This document shows, piece after piece, positions 17,243 through 26,360 of a stretch of DNA of 64,000 bases (the first letter of the stretch is position 1; every line of letters starts with the position of its first letter). The translations under genes were made by a program, and so were the position numbers. The notes under the pieces were generated by a model. That model saw nothing but the letters and a program-made list of their open reading frames with translations. It made no database searches and had not been told where the DNA came from. The DNA is from Ferruginivarius sediminum. Its GTDB lineage: Bacteria > Pseudomonadota > Alphaproteobacteria > Kiloniellales > Rhodovibrionaceae. The stretch is taken from positions 124,001 to 188,000 of the forward strand of contig NZ_QPMH01000002.1 of the NCBI RefSeq assembly GCF_003344765.1, written 5' to 3'.

Positions 17243-18271
17243 CTAGTTGCGGAGAAAGCCGACCGCGTCCAGCGCCTCGTCCAGAACCGGCACGGCAATC
17301 GCCGCCGCACGGTCCGCACCTTCTCGCAGGATCGAGTCGATCTCCGCCGGATCGGCCGTCAGGCGGTTCATCTCGTTGCCGATGGGGGCGAGCTTCTCGA
17401 CCGCCAGCTCGGTCAGGGTCGTCTTGAAGGTGGCGAAACCCTGCCCCTCGAACTGCTGCAGCACCTCCCGCCAGGACATGTCCGAAAGCGCGGCATAGAT
17501 GCCCAGAAGGTTGTAGCAGGCCGGGCGTTCCCTGCGCGTCTCGTCGGGCAGGTCGCCCGCGTCGTCGAGCACGTCCGGTCCGGGCAGGGTGTCCGGGTCG
17601 GTGGTGGCGCGCTTGATCTTGTTCGCGATCGTGTCCGCATCGTCCGTCATATTGATGCGCGTCATGTCCGAAGGCTCGGACTTGCTCATCTTCTTTGAGC
17701 CGTCGCGCAGGCTCATCACGCGCGCCGCCGCGCCCAGGATCAGCGGCTCGGGGATCGGAAACACCTCGCGGTGATAGTCGAAGTTGAACTTCTGCGCGAC
17801 GTTGCGGGCGAACTCCAGGTGCTGCTTCTGGTCTTCGCCCACCGGCACGTGCGTGGCCTTGTAGGCCAGGATGTCGGCGGCCATCAGGGTCGGATAGACG
17901 TAAAGCCCGGCCGAGGCCTGCTCGCGGTGCTTGCCCGCCTTCTCCTTGAACTGCGTCATCCGGTTCAGCCATCCCAGGCGCGCGACGCAGTTGAAGATCC
18001 ACGCCAGTTCCGAGTGGGCGGAGACGCGGGACTGGTTGAAGATGATGCACTTCTTCGGATCGATACCCGCGGCCAAGTAGGCGGCCGTCACCTGCCGCGT
18101 GTGATCGGCAAGCTGCGCGGGATCCTGCCAGACCGTGATGGCGTGCAGATCGACGACGCAGTAGATCGCGTCGTAATCGTGCTGCAGCGCGACGAAGTTC
18201 CGGATCGCGCCGAGATAGTTGCCAAGGTGCAGATGTCCGGTCGGCTGGACGCCGGAGAAAATACGCTTCAT
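17243..18271 (-). CDS. trpS: Tryptophanyl-tRNA synthetase
   Basis: Class I aminoacyl-tRNA synthetase that charges tRNA-Trp. The 342-residue protein starts [20 protein letters not shown], containing the HIGH-type motif, and has the KMSKS motif in [17 protein letters not shown] 18271 is preceded by GGAGCGAGGG and starts exactly where the family does, so the longer upstream frame is rejected. It follows murJ by about 110 bases on the same strand, the usual alphaproteobacterial order. Confidence 0.97.
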   Translation of the reverse strand: MKRIFSGVQPTGHLHLGNYLGAIRNFVALQHDYDAIYCVVDLHAITVWQDPAQLADHTRQVTAAYLAAGIDPKKCIIFNQSRVSAHSELAWIFNCVARLGWLNRMTQFKEKAGKHREQASAGLYVYPTLMAADILAYKATHVPVGEDQKQHLEFARNVAQKFNFDYHREVFPIPEPLILGAAARVMSLRDGSKKMSKSEPSDMTRINMTDDADTIANKIKRATTDPDTLPGPDVLDDAGDLPDETRRERPACYNLLGIYAALSDMSWREVLQQFEGQGFATFKTTLTELAVEKLAPIGNEMNRLTADPAEIDSILREGADRAAAIAVPVLDEALDAVGFLRN

Positions 18272-18379
18272 CCCTCGCTCCGCGGGCGTTGCAACGGCAT
18301 GGACGTCGGGCAGGACGGGCCGGGTTATGGCCGCTCGCGCGGAAGCGGTCAAGGCTTTGGCTGCGCAACCCGCGGCGAC

Positions 18380-19939
18380 CTATCCGGTCTCTGCCGCCCT
18401 CCGGCGCCGCAGGACGGCCAGAACCTCTCCGGTGGACGCCGCGCCCAGGAGAAGGGCCAATGCGCCGTATACCGCGCCGCCGCCGCCGACCAGGGCCGCC
18501 AAGGCAATGGCGGCGCGCACGGGGCCGTCGGCCAGCCATCCGGAAAGCCCCCAGTAGCCAAAGGCCAGCGCGACGCCCATCAGCACACTTGCCGCCAGTA
18601 TGCGCGGCAGGCGCTGCCGGGCGCGCGCGTCGAACTCCAGATGGCCGGCGCGGATCAGCCAGATCGCCAGCAGGCCGCCGTTGACCCAGGCCGCGATAGC
18701 CGTTGCCAACGCGATGCCGACATGGCCGATGGCGAAGAACAGGCCAATCGACAGGGGGATATTCACGGCGACGCCCGCCACGGCCGACTTCAGCGGGCTC
18801 ACCGTGTCCTCGCGGGCGAAGAAGGCCGGCTGCAGCAGCTTGACCAGGACATAGGCGGGCAGGCCCGTCGCGAAGGCCGCAAGCGCCCAGCCCGTCGCCA
18901 GCGATGCCTCGGCATCGAACGCGCCGCGCTGGAACAGCACGCTGATGATGGGCCAGGGAATGATCATGAGCGCCACCGCCGCCGGAAGGGTCAGCAGGAA
19001 GGCCAGCTCGATGCCGCGATTAAGGCTGTTCATGGCGGCGGCGTCCTGGCCAGCGCGCAGCTTGCGCGAAAGCTCGGGCAACAGCACGACGCCCAGCGCG
19101 ATACCGATCAGGCCCAGCGGAAGCTGATAAATCCGGTCGGCGTAGTAGAGGTAGCTGACCGCCCCGTCCTGCAACGAGGCGATGATGGTGCCTACCACCA
19201 GATTGAGCTGGAGCGCGCCGGCGGAAGCGATGCCCGGCCCCATGAGGCGCATCGTGCGGCGCACGCCCGGCGTCAGCCGGGGCAGGGGAAAGCGCAGCGT
19301 GATGCCATTGCGACGGCAGGCCCAGATCAGCATCAGCGACTGCGCGATGCCCGCGAACATCACGGTCCAGGCCAACACCTCTCCCGGTGCGCTGGTGAAC
19401 GGGATGACGAGGGCCAGCGAGGCGATGAAGAAGATGTTCAGCAGGATCGGCGCCGCCGCCGCCGCGGCAAAGCGGTACAGCGAGTTCAGCACGCCGCCCA
19501 AAAGCGCGACCAGCGCCATGAACAGCAGGTAGGGGAACGTCAGGCGCGTCAGCAGGATCGTCAGCTCGAACTTCTCCGGATCGTCGGCGAAGCCGGGTGC
19601 CAGGACATGCATCAGCCAGGGCATCGCCAGGACGGCGGCAAAGGTCAGCGCCAGCAGCGCCGTCAGCAGGACGGCCATGACCTCTTCCGCGAACCGCCGT
19701 GCGACCTCGGCCCCATCTTCCTCCAGCCGCCGCGAGAACAGCGGGACGAAGGCGGCGTTGAACGCCCCTTCGCCGAACACGCGCCGGAAGAAGTTCGGAA
19801 ACCGGAACGCGATGAAGAACGCGTCGGCGATCGGCCCCGTGCCGATCGTCGCCGCGATCAGGATGTCGCGCAGGAACCCCAGGATCCGGCTGATCCCGGT
19901 GTAGCCGCCGACCGTCGCGAGTCCCCTTACAAGCGCCAT
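18380..19939 (-). CDS. murJ: Lipid II flippase MurJ (MviN)
   Basis: Essential MOP-superfamily flippase that moves lipid II across the inner membrane. The 519-residue protein is almost wholly hydrophobic with about 14 helices and carries the family's opening pattern TGISRILGFLRDILIA and FRFPNFFRRVFGEGAFNAAFVPLF. I prefer ATG 19939 to the in-frame TTG at 19960 because homologues start MxLxR just before the first helix. It lies downstream of glnD as in many alphaproteobacteria, but here three extra genes are inserted between them. Confidence 0.96.
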   Translation of the reverse strand: MALVRGLATVGGYTGISRILGFLRDILIAATIGTGPIADAFFIAFRFPNFFRRVFGEGAFNAAFVPLFSRRLEEDGAEVARRFAEEVMAVLLTALLALTFAAVLAMPWLMHVLAPGFADDPEKFELTILLTRLTFPYLLFMALVALLGGVLNSLYRFAAAAAAPILLNIFFIASLALVIPFTSAPGEVLAWTVMFAGIAQSLMLIWACRRNGITLRFPLPRLTPGVRRTMRLMGPGIASAGALQLNLVVGTIIASLQDGAVSYLYYADRIYQLPLGLIGIALGVVLLPELSRKLRAGQDAAAMNSLNRGIELAFLLTLPAAVALMIIPWPIISVLFQRGAFDAEASLATGWALAAFATGLPAYVLVKLLQPAFFAREDTVSPLKSAVAGVAVNIPLSIGLFFAIGHVGIALATAIAAWVNGGLLAIWLIRAGHLEFDARARQRLPRILAASVLMGVALAFGYWGLSGWLADGPVRAAIALAALVGGGGAVYGALALLLGAASTGEVLAVLRRRRAAETG

Positions 19940-20026
19940 GGCCGCCAGTGTGTATCTCAATGCGGCGAGATTTGGAAAGGCTCAGTTGTGTGGGCGCGGA
20001 CGGCAAAACGGCTGGTACGCGAGAAA

Positions 20027-20686
20027 CTAATCGGCCGGCCGGCAGCGTTCGCCCATCAGGTCGGTGCGCGCGGTGGGGTGGTAGCGCAGGACGATGCGGC
20101 GGGGCAGGAACCGCGGATTGTTGCGCCGGGTCTTGTAGTGGGGCACCAGCGGGTCCCGGTCGCGGTTCGGGTCATCGAAGGCCATGCCCCGCGTGTAGAA
20201 CTCCATGAAGACCGCATGCACGGTTGTCGAGGGCAGCCGCCAGACAGCCTCGCCGCCGGCAGGCGAACCATCGCTCAGGCGATCCAGGCACAATTTTGTT
20301 TCATTATCGTAATTATTTCTGAGACGCCGCAGCAAGTCGCTGAAGTCTTGGGGTCCGGCCCTCCGGCGGCCCGTTTCGAGGAGGACCTGCTGTAGCCGGT
20401 CGGTTTCCGCGTTCATCTGGAAGTAGACATCGAAGGTGACGCCAAGGAAATCGGTTCGCAAAAGCGCCAATTCGGCGTAAGCGTTCTTGTAAACCCGTCG
20501 GGCCGGAAGCTCGGTCAACTCGTCCCCGAACATCCGGCGAAGGCCGTCCGCCGTCATCCCCCAGTGAGTGCCGCGCCACCCGGCGATGTCCGTGGCCGCC
20601 GCCGGGGTAGGGCTGCATACGCCGATAAAGGCCGCCGCCAACCAGCCCGCGAGGACGAGCCGCGCTGGCAGGGCGGCGGTCTTCAC
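20027..20686 (-). CDS. Exported protein of unknown function next to the glycine-rich protein
   Basis: I do not recognise a named family. The 219-residue product has a clear signal peptide (PARLVLAGWLAAAFIGVC, cleavage near PAAA) and a mature part starting DIAGWRGTHWGMTADGL. The pattern W-x-WGM-x(3)-L near the N-terminus resembles small periplasmic proteins of Gram-negatives annotated only as hypothetical. I chose GTG 20686 because it lies five bases after the stop of the upstream glycine-rich gene and begins right at the signal peptide; a longer frame would run inside that gene. The coupling suggests a shared job with the glycine-rich protein. Confidence 0.72.
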   Translation of the reverse strand: MKTAALPARLVLAGWLAAAFIGVCSPTPAAATDIAGWRGTHWGMTADGLRRMFGDELTELPARRVYKNAYAELALLRTDFLGVTFDVYFQMNAETDRLQQVLLETGRRRAGPQDFSDLLRRLRNNYDNETKLCLDRLSDGSPAGGEAVWRLPSTTVHAVFMEFYTRGMAFDDPNRDRDPLVPHYKTRRNNPRFLPRRIVLRYHPTARTDLMGERCRPAD

Positions 20687-20690
20687 CAGC

Positions 20691-21599
20691 TTAGCTGTCA
20701 GTATCCGTGGCTTCGCTATCCTCGTTCTCCGCCTCCGTGTCGCTGTCCGTGCTGTCGGTCTCGGAGCCTTCGGTGGCTTGGGCAGCCGCGGTTTCGGCGA
20801 CGGCGGCCTCAACCTCGGGCGATACGGCGATGCCAAGCCGCTCGTTGACGGTTTGGACGGTCGTCAGGTCCACGTCCTTGTTCGCTGCCGCGTTGATCGC
20901 CAAGGCCGCGTCCTCGATCCGGCCTTCCTCGATCGCTGTCTGGTAATCGGCGATCTGGCCGACGACCGACTCGTCCGCGGCATTCTCCAACGCCGGTTCG
21001 GCCGCGTTTACCGCATTCAAGCTGCCGAGGTGGGAGGCGATGGCACCCTGCGAGGCTTTCGCGGGCGGTCCGAGCGCCACACCCGCCGCCGCGGCATTGC
21101 CGGGAGCAGCGGCGGCTCCGACACCGGGTGCACTGCCGGGGTTGCCCGGCGTGCCGCTCAGGCCCGGCGCGGACGCCGTTCCCGCCACGCCCGGCGCATC
21201 GCCGCTGGCGCCGGGTGCCGCGCCATTGCCTGCGCTTCCGCTAGCGCCTGGCGCTCCATCCGGGCCGTGACCACCGCCGGGACCCTGACCGCCGCTGGCG
21301 CCCGGACCTCCGTCTGCTCCGCCGGAGCCGCCCCCGGCACCAGCACCTCCAGCCCCGGCGCCGCCGCCAGCACCTCCGGCGCCACCGCCAGCACCCCCGG
21401 CGCCACCGCCAGCACCTCCGGCTCCGCCGCCAGCACCCCCACCAGCGCCGCCTCCGCCCGCGCCGCGGGCCGCGGCGGTCTGCGCCGTGAGGTTCAGGTC
21501 GTCGGCGTTGAAGGTTACAGGCGTCACCGCCATGGCAAGGGCAAGCGTGCCGACACTCGCGCCTGCCAGGCAGGCCCGGATCCAGGTACCGTCGGTCAT
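20691..21599 (-). CDS. Secreted glycine-rich low-complexity protein
   Basis: A 302-residue protein in three parts. Residues 1-45 form a signal-anchor or signal peptide (ACLAGASVGTLALAMAV). Residues about 45-110 are (GGGAGGA)-type repeats encoded by 21-base tandem units, then a collagen-like G-x-x stretch rich in Ala, Pro and Ser to about residue 180. A folded-looking C-terminal segment follows (QGAIASHLGSLNAVNAAEPAL, DESVVGQIADYQTAI) and ends in an acidic Ser/Thr/Asp/Glu tail. The C-terminal LGSLNAxxAxPxAL pattern recurs in other alphaproteobacterial hypothetical proteins with low-complexity N-termini. ATG 21599 has GGAGG seven bases upstream. Function unknown; surface or matrix role is a guess. 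Confidence 0.75.
   Translation of the reverse strand: MTDGTWIRACLAGASVGTLALAMAVTPVTFNADDLNLTAQTAAARGAGGGGAGGGAGGGAGGAGGGAGGAGGGAGGAGGGAGAGGAGAGGGSGGADGGPGASGGQGPGGGHGPDGAPGASGSAGNGAAPGASGDAPGVAGTASAPGLSGTPGNPGSAPGVGAAAAPGNAAAAGVALGPPAKASQGAIASHLGSLNAVNAAEPALENAADESVVGQIADYQTAIEEGRIEDAALAINAAANKDVDLTTVQTVNERLGIAVSPEVEAAVAETAAAQATEGSETDSTDSDTEAENEDSEATDTDS
21364..21447 (-). repeat. Tandem 21-base repeat in the glycine-rich gene
   Basis: Four consecutive 21-base units of the type CCGCCAGCACCTCCGGCGCC (first 20 bases, plus-strand reading) at 21364, 21385, 21406 and 21427, with few differences between copies. They encode Gly/Ala heptads. More degenerate copies flank the block. Such repeats readily change copy number. 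Confidence 0.8.
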
Positions 21600-21628
21600 C
21601 GTTGGACCTCCGTTCGAACTTGGCATAT

Positions 21629-21722
21629 CCACCACTTTCGCTGTTTGCCGCTATTCAGAGTGGTGGCTATGCGGGTGCTCGTGAACGGTGGCCCTGTGTT
21701 CGCTGCGTGAGAAAGACAGGGC
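21629..21722 (-). promoter_or_regulatory. Two inverted repeats upstream of the glycine-rich gene
   Basis: CCACCACT (21629-21636) and AGTGGTGG (21659-21666) are perfect 8-base arms 22 bases apart. GCCCTGT (21691-21697) and ACAGGGC (21716-21722) are 7-base arms 18 bases apart. The second could form a weak terminator for the arginase-family gene ending at 21733; the first, about 30 bases before the glycine-rich start, could be an operator or leader hairpin. Confidence 0.35.
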
Positions 21723-21732
21723 ACAAGCCGGT

Positions 21733-22602
21733 CTAGTGCCGGACGGCGACCGCCGAGGCGACAGTCTGAAGCAACTCCAACGCCGCCTGCCCGGCGGCGC
21801 CATCGCGGTCGTAGTCAGGGGCATAGGCCGTCACGGCCGCTCCGGCGACCGGAATTCGTTGCGCTATCGCATCGATTAAGCGGCGCACCTGTTGCGGTGA
21901 GGGCCCGCCCGGTTCGGCAAAGGGATTGGCGCGGACCGTCCTGGCGTCGTGGACGTCCATGTCGAGGTGCAGATAGACGGCATCGGCGCGCGCGGCCAAT
22001 GCCTCCAGCGGATCTTCAAGCACGCCCGCGCCGCCATTCCGAAGCGCGTCGCCGGAAACCGACAGGAAGTCGCCCTCCCGAAACAGGGTGTCTTCGGCCG
22101 GGTCCAGGGCGCGGGCGCCCACGTGTAGGATACGCTCATCCGGGACAGCCTCGAAACCCGGCAGGCTGCCCGCCAAGGTGCCCCAGCAGCGCCCGGTGCA
22201 GACAGCCAGCGCCATGCCGTCCAGGAAGCCGGTCGGGCTGGTCTCCGGCGTGTTCAGATCGCCGTGCGCGTCAAGCCAGACGATTCCCAGGCGCGGCACG
22301 TCCGTCAATCCTGTGATCGTGCCGACCGAAGACATGCAATTCCCGGCAAGAACCAGCGGAAACGTCCCGTTACGCCGCGCCCGCGCGATCTCGCCCGTCA
22401 GCTTGTGGGCGAGTTCGAAGGCAGTGCCAATTTCGGTCGTGAACGCGGTATCCGCCTCCACCCGCTCCATCGCGACATTGCCGCCGGTGGCTGCTTCCAC
22501 CGCCTGGGCGGCGCCAAGGCTAACCAGATGCCCCGGCCCACGCCCCATGCGCACCTCGCGGTGACCGGAATCGTAGGGAACCTGGATCAGGGTGACGTCC
22601 AT
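21733..22602 (-). CDS. Arginase/ureohydrolase-family protein with altered first metal motif
   Basis: A 289-residue protein of the arginase-agmatinase-formiminoglutamase fold. The dinuclear-metal motifs DAHGDLNTPETSPTGFLDGM (residues 111-130) and HLDMDVHD (212-219) are intact. The first motif, GGDHS in ordinary arginases, reads AGNCMS (86-91), so the metal-ligand histidine is Cys89. It may still bind metal, but the substrate could differ from arginine. The gene starts eight bases after the glnD stop, so it is probably in the glnD transcript, linking it to nitrogen control by position. Calling it RocF without qualification would be overconfident. Confidence 0.82.
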   Translation of the reverse strand: MDVTLIQVPYDSGHREVRMGRGPGHLVSLGAAQAVEAATGGNVAMERVEADTAFTTEIGTAFELAHKLTGEIARARRNGTFPLVLAGNCMSSVGTITGLTDVPRLGIVWLDAHGDLNTPETSPTGFLDGMALAVCTGRCWGTLAGSLPGFEAVPDERILHVGARALDPAEDTLFREGDFLSVSGDALRNGGAGVLEDPLEALAARADAVYLHLDMDVHDARTVRANPFAEPGGPSPQQVRRLIDAIAQRIPVAGAAVTAYAPDYDRDGAAGQAALELLQTVASAVAVRH

Positions 22603-22610
22603 GGCCTATA

Positions 22611-25502
22611 TCATTCCGATATCGTATCGTTTTTCGAATCCGCCTTCGCATGCTTGGCTGCCACGGTCTTCCGTCCGGTCGCCGCCTTGGTTTCGGCCAC
22701 GGGTTCGGTGACTGCCTTGGGCGGTTTCGCAGGGCGGCATTCGGGGTCCGTCAGCACCTCGGCCAGACGCTGTCGGATGCGGCGGATCTTGGCTTCACCC
22801 TCGACCTTACCGCCGAGAACGGCCTGAACATAGAAGACGTCGACGACACGCTCCCCGAAGGTCGAGATCTTGGCGCCGTGGATCATGACGTTGAGCCGCG
22901 ACAGCGCGCGCGTCAGCTCGTACAGTAGGCCGGGGCGGTCGCGGCCGTTGACCTCGATCACCGTGTGGCGGTCGGAGATCTTGTTGTCGATCAGGACGCG
23001 CGGCGGCACCTTGAACACCGTATAGCGGCTGGGTAGGCCGCTGCGCCGCTTGGCCAGCTCGTGCATCGGGTTCAGGCGGCCGGCCAGCACGCGCTCGATC
23101 ACCGAGCTGACGCGCGCCAGCCGGTCGGGCCGGTCGAATGGCCCGCCCTGGGCATCGCGGACCCAGAAGGTATCGAGCGCCATGCCGTTCTTCAGCGTGA
23201 AGATACGCGCCGCGCTGATGCTCGCCCCCGCTACCGCCAGCGCGCCGGCGATGCGGCTGAACAGGCCGGCATGGTCGGCCGTGTAGACGATGATCTCGGC
23301 GACGCCGCGATAGGTATCCACGCGCGTTTCCACCGTCAGCGGCCGATCCTCGCATTCCGCCCGGCGGATGATGCGGGCGTGGCGCTCGTGCGTGTCGGTA
23401 TCCCACCCCAGCCAGTAGGAGGGGTAACCGCGCGCCATGTGCGCTTCCAGCTCCTGCGGCGTCCAGTCGGCGAGGCGTTCCGCCAGCGCCTGTTTCGCCC
23501 GCTTCACCCGCAGGTCGCGCGCCTCGGCGTGGAAGCCGCCGGCCAGTTCCTCCTCGGTGTGCCAGTAGAGGTCGCGCAGCAGCGCCGCCTTCCAGTCGTT
23601 CCAGGTGCCGGGGCCCACGGCGCGGATGTCCGCCACCGTCAGGCACAACAGCAGGCGCAGCCGCTCCATCGACTGCATGTTGGCGGCAAAGTCCTGGATC
23701 GTCTTGGGCTCTTCCAGGTCGCGCTTGAAGGCAACAGCGGACATGTCGAGATGGTGGCGCACCAGCCAGGCCGTCGTCTCCACCTCCTCGTCGCTGAGGC
23801 CGAGGCGCGGACCGAGCTTGAGGGCGATCTGCTCGCCCACCTCGCTGTGGTTGCCCGCCCGGCCCTTGCCGATGTCGTGCAGCAGCACTGCGAGGTAGAG
23901 CGCCCGGCGGGAGTGGACCTTATGGATCGCTTCCGAGGAGATCGGCGTCTCCTCGGCCATCAGCCCCTGCTCGATCCGGTGTAGGACGCCGATGGCGAAG
24001 ATGGTGTGCTCGTCCACCGTGTAGTGGTGGTACATATTATATTGCATTTGCGCAACGATCCGCCCGAAGTCGGGCAGGAAGCGGCCCAGCACGCCGGCCT
24101 CGTTCATCCGGCGCAGCGTCGTCTCTGGATCCTTGGGCGAGGTCAGCATTTCCATGAAAAGCGCGTTCGCCTTCGGGTCGGCGCGCAGCTTGCGGTCGAT
24201 GCAGCGCAGGCTCTGGGCGATCCAGCGCAGGGCGCGGGGGTGGATGTCGAGGTCGTGCTTCTGCGCGGTGGCGAAGATCTTCAACAGCTTGATCGGCTGC
24301 TCGCAGAACACCTCCGGCCCGGAAACGCTGAGGCGGTCGCCCTCCACCTTGAAGCCCTCGACCGAGCGGCGGCGCTTCAGCGTCGGCAGGCGGAAGCGGG
24401 CGCGCCGCCGGTGCTCCGCCTCAAGCTGGGCGCAGACGATGCGGGTCAGCTCGCCGACGTCCTTGGCGACCAGGTAGTAGTGCTTCATGAACCGCTCGAC
24501 CGCCGAGCTGCCGGCGTGGTCGTGATAGCCCATCAGCCCGGCGATCTGCTTTTGCATGTCGAAGGTCAGGCGCTCTTCCGACCTCCCGGTCTGGAAATGC
24601 AGGTGGCAGCGCAGCGTCCACAGGAAGTTCTGCGCCTTCTCAAAGCGCTTGGCCTCGTCCTGCGCGAAGACGCCCAGGTCGACCAGCCGCGCGGCGTCGT
24701 CCACGCGGTAGACGTACTTGGCGATCCAGAACAGCGTGGAGAGGTCGCGCAGGCCGCCCTTGCCCTCCTTGATGTTCGGTTCGAGCTGATAGCGGGAATC
24801 GCCCAGGCGCTTGTGGCGCTCGTCGCGTTCGTGCAGCTTCGCCTCGATGAACTGCGCGGCCGTGTCGGCCTGCACCTCGCTTTCGTAGCGTTCGCGCAGT
24901 TCCTGATAGAGCGCGTGGTCGCCCCAGATCCAGCGGGCTTCGAGAAGGTTGGTGCGGATGGTGATGTCGGCCTTCGCCTGACGCAGGCAGTCGTCGACCG
25001 AACGGGTGGCGTGGCCCACCTTGAAGCCCAGGTCCCAGAGGAAATACAGCATCTCCTCCACCACCTGCTCGCTGCGGGGCGTCATCTTGTAGGGCAGCAG
25101 GAACAGCAGGTCGATGTCGGAATGCGGCGCCAGTTCGCCCCGGCCATAGCCGCCGACGGCGACAAGGGACAGCCGCTCTCCCATCGAGGGGTTGGCCAGC
25201 GGGTACAGCCGGAACGACGCATGGTCGTGCAGCACGCGCAGCAGCTCGTCCACCAGATAGCAGGTGGCGCGCATGACGGAGGCGCCGGAGACCCCTTCGT
25301 CGTAGAAGCGCCGGCGGATCTCCGCGCGCCCGGCCTTCAGGTGGCGTTTCAGGATGTCGAGCACGACCGTCCGTCGCGCGTGATCCGGCTGCGACTCCAG
25401 GTCGAGACCGGCCAGTTCGGCTTGCAGCGCCGCCCTGTCGAGCACCGCGTGCGGGGTGCGCAACTGATGCTGTGTCGGCGGTTCGAGGAGGCCTGTATCC
25501 AT
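22611..25502 (-). CDS. glnD: Bifunctional PII uridylyltransferase/uridylyl-removing enzyme
   Basis: Nitrogen sensor that uridylylates PII proteins when glutamine is low and deuridylylates them when it is high. The 963-residue protein has the nucleotidyltransferase motif VGGYGRGELAPHSDIDLLFL, a GlnE/GlnD helical region, an HD phosphohydrolase domain (AVLLHDIGKGRAGNHSEVGEQ) and two C-terminal ACT domains (IIVYTADHAGLFSRIAGAL; EVNGRDRPGLLYELTRAL) that sense glutamine. ATG 25502 starts at the expected place; a longer open frame upstream is not family-like. An arginase-family gene is coupled downstream. Length is normal. Confidence 0.97.
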   Translation of the reverse strand: MDTGLLEPPTQHQLRTPHAVLDRAALQAELAGLDLESQPDHARRTVVLDILKRHLKAGRAEIRRRFYDEGVSGASVMRATCYLVDELLRVLHDHASFRLYPLANPSMGERLSLVAVGGYGRGELAPHSDIDLLFLLPYKMTPRSEQVVEEMLYFLWDLGFKVGHATRSVDDCLRQAKADITIRTNLLEARWIWGDHALYQELRERYESEVQADTAAQFIEAKLHERDERHKRLGDSRYQLEPNIKEGKGGLRDLSTLFWIAKYVYRVDDAARLVDLGVFAQDEAKRFEKAQNFLWTLRCHLHFQTGRSEERLTFDMQKQIAGLMGYHDHAGSSAVERFMKHYYLVAKDVGELTRIVCAQLEAEHRRRARFRLPTLKRRRSVEGFKVEGDRLSVSGPEVFCEQPIKLLKIFATAQKHDLDIHPRALRWIAQSLRCIDRKLRADPKANALFMEMLTSPKDPETTLRRMNEAGVLGRFLPDFGRIVAQMQYNMYHHYTVDEHTIFAIGVLHRIEQGLMAEETPISSEAIHKVHSRRALYLAVLLHDIGKGRAGNHSEVGEQIALKLGPRLGLSDEEVETTAWLVRHHLDMSAVAFKRDLEEPKTIQDFAANMQSMERLRLLLCLTVADIRAVGPGTWNDWKAALLRDLYWHTEEELAGGFHAEARDLRVKRAKQALAERLADWTPQELEAHMARGYPSYWLGWDTDTHERHARIIRRAECEDRPLTVETRVDTYRGVAEIIVYTADHAGLFSRIAGALAVAGASISAARIFTLKNGMALDTFWVRDAQGGPFDRPDRLARVSSVIERVLAGRLNPMHELAKRRSGLPSRYTVFKVPPRVLIDNKISDRHTVIEVNGRDRPGLLYELTRALSRLNVMIHGAKISTFGERVVDVFYVQAVLGGKVEGEAKIRRIRQRLAEVLTDPECRPAKPPKAVTEPVAETKAATGRKTVAAKHAKADSKNDTISE

Positions 25503-25665
25503 GACGCTGTTAGATCGCGGTCCTGTCGCTTTCGTGCAACCCGTTACCAACCGGATTTTCGCATATGATGGCACGCGGCGGGGCGGAACTTGAACAGCCC
25601 GCCTTCGCCGAATGCCGATTCGATTTAGGCGCACCCTGTCACGGCGCGGCGGCGACGCTTATCTG

Positions 25666-26166
25666 ATGCACATGCGCGCAGTCATTCTCATGCTTGTCGT
25701 CACCCTCGTCGCGGGCACCCTCGCGGGCTGCGGCGGCCGGGCGGAGCCGCCGCCCTACCCCAGCGTGCGCGCGATGCGGGTGGACTACGCCACCATCGAG
25801 GTTCGCGTCAGCGACCTCACCCCTAGCACCCAGGTCGGCGACATCCGCCTCGTCGCCCCCGATGGACGCACCTTCGAGCCAGAGAGCCGCCGCACCGTCC
25901 GCGGCATCGCGGCAACCAGCGAGCGCCCGGCCGTCGGCGTCGGCGCGACCGGCGGCTCGGAAAGTGGCGTCGATCCCTCGATCTCGCTGTCGCTGCCGCT
26001 GACGAACTGGTCGTGGTTCCGGACCGAGGAACGCGACATCCGTGCCGTCGTGGCGCGCATCCCCGTGCCCGGGGACTACAGCGACGCCGACGAAGGCTGG
26101 CATGTCCAGGCGGAACTGATCGACGCCGCCGGGGTGGGGCGGACGCGGCACACGCCGGTGCGATAA
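25666..26166 (+). CDS. Small predicted lipoprotein, unknown function
   Basis: A 166-residue product with a type II signal peptide: [18 protein letters not shown], the lipobox being LAGC, so it should be lipidated and anchored by Cys near residue 22. The mature part ([29 protein letters not shown]) looks beta-rich. I recognise no domain. ATG 25666 begins MHMRAV; a second ATG two codons on is equally possible. It is divergent from glnD and about 195 bases upstream of ubiE, in a gap where I see nothing else. Confidence 0.72.
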   Translation: MHMRAVILMLVVTLVAGTLAGCGGRAEPPPYPSVRAMRVDYATIEVRVSDLTPSTQVGDIRLVAPDGRTFEPESRRTVRGIAATSERPAVGVGATGGSESGVDPSISLSLPLTNWSWFRTEERDIRAVVARIPVPGDYSDADEGWHVQAELIDAAGVGRTRHTPVR

Positions 26167-26360
26167 CGACCGCCTTCCGTGCCGACCCTGCTGCCGTTCG
26201 GGTGCCGCATGCGCACCGACTGCCGCACGGTGCGCCCCCTTCGTCCCGTCCTTCTCTGCCAAGGCCGGGGATCGAATTTTCTTCTTCCGTCGAACGGGGA
26301 TGGCGATATTGGCCGACGCGCGTCTGGCCTGCCGGAAGCGGCCGCGCTATTGTCCCCGCC

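Noticed and set aside
17771-20395. An 874-codon open frame on the plus strand, antisense to trpS and murJ
   Set aside because: Its translation is rich in Arg, Gln, His, Asp and Gly with no recognisable domain, and it covers two secure genes on the other strand. Long antisense frames are expected in GC-rich DNA.
24006-25568. A 520-codon plus-strand frame antisense to glnD
   Set aside because: It is a mirror of the glnD coding frame with typical shadow composition and no family features.
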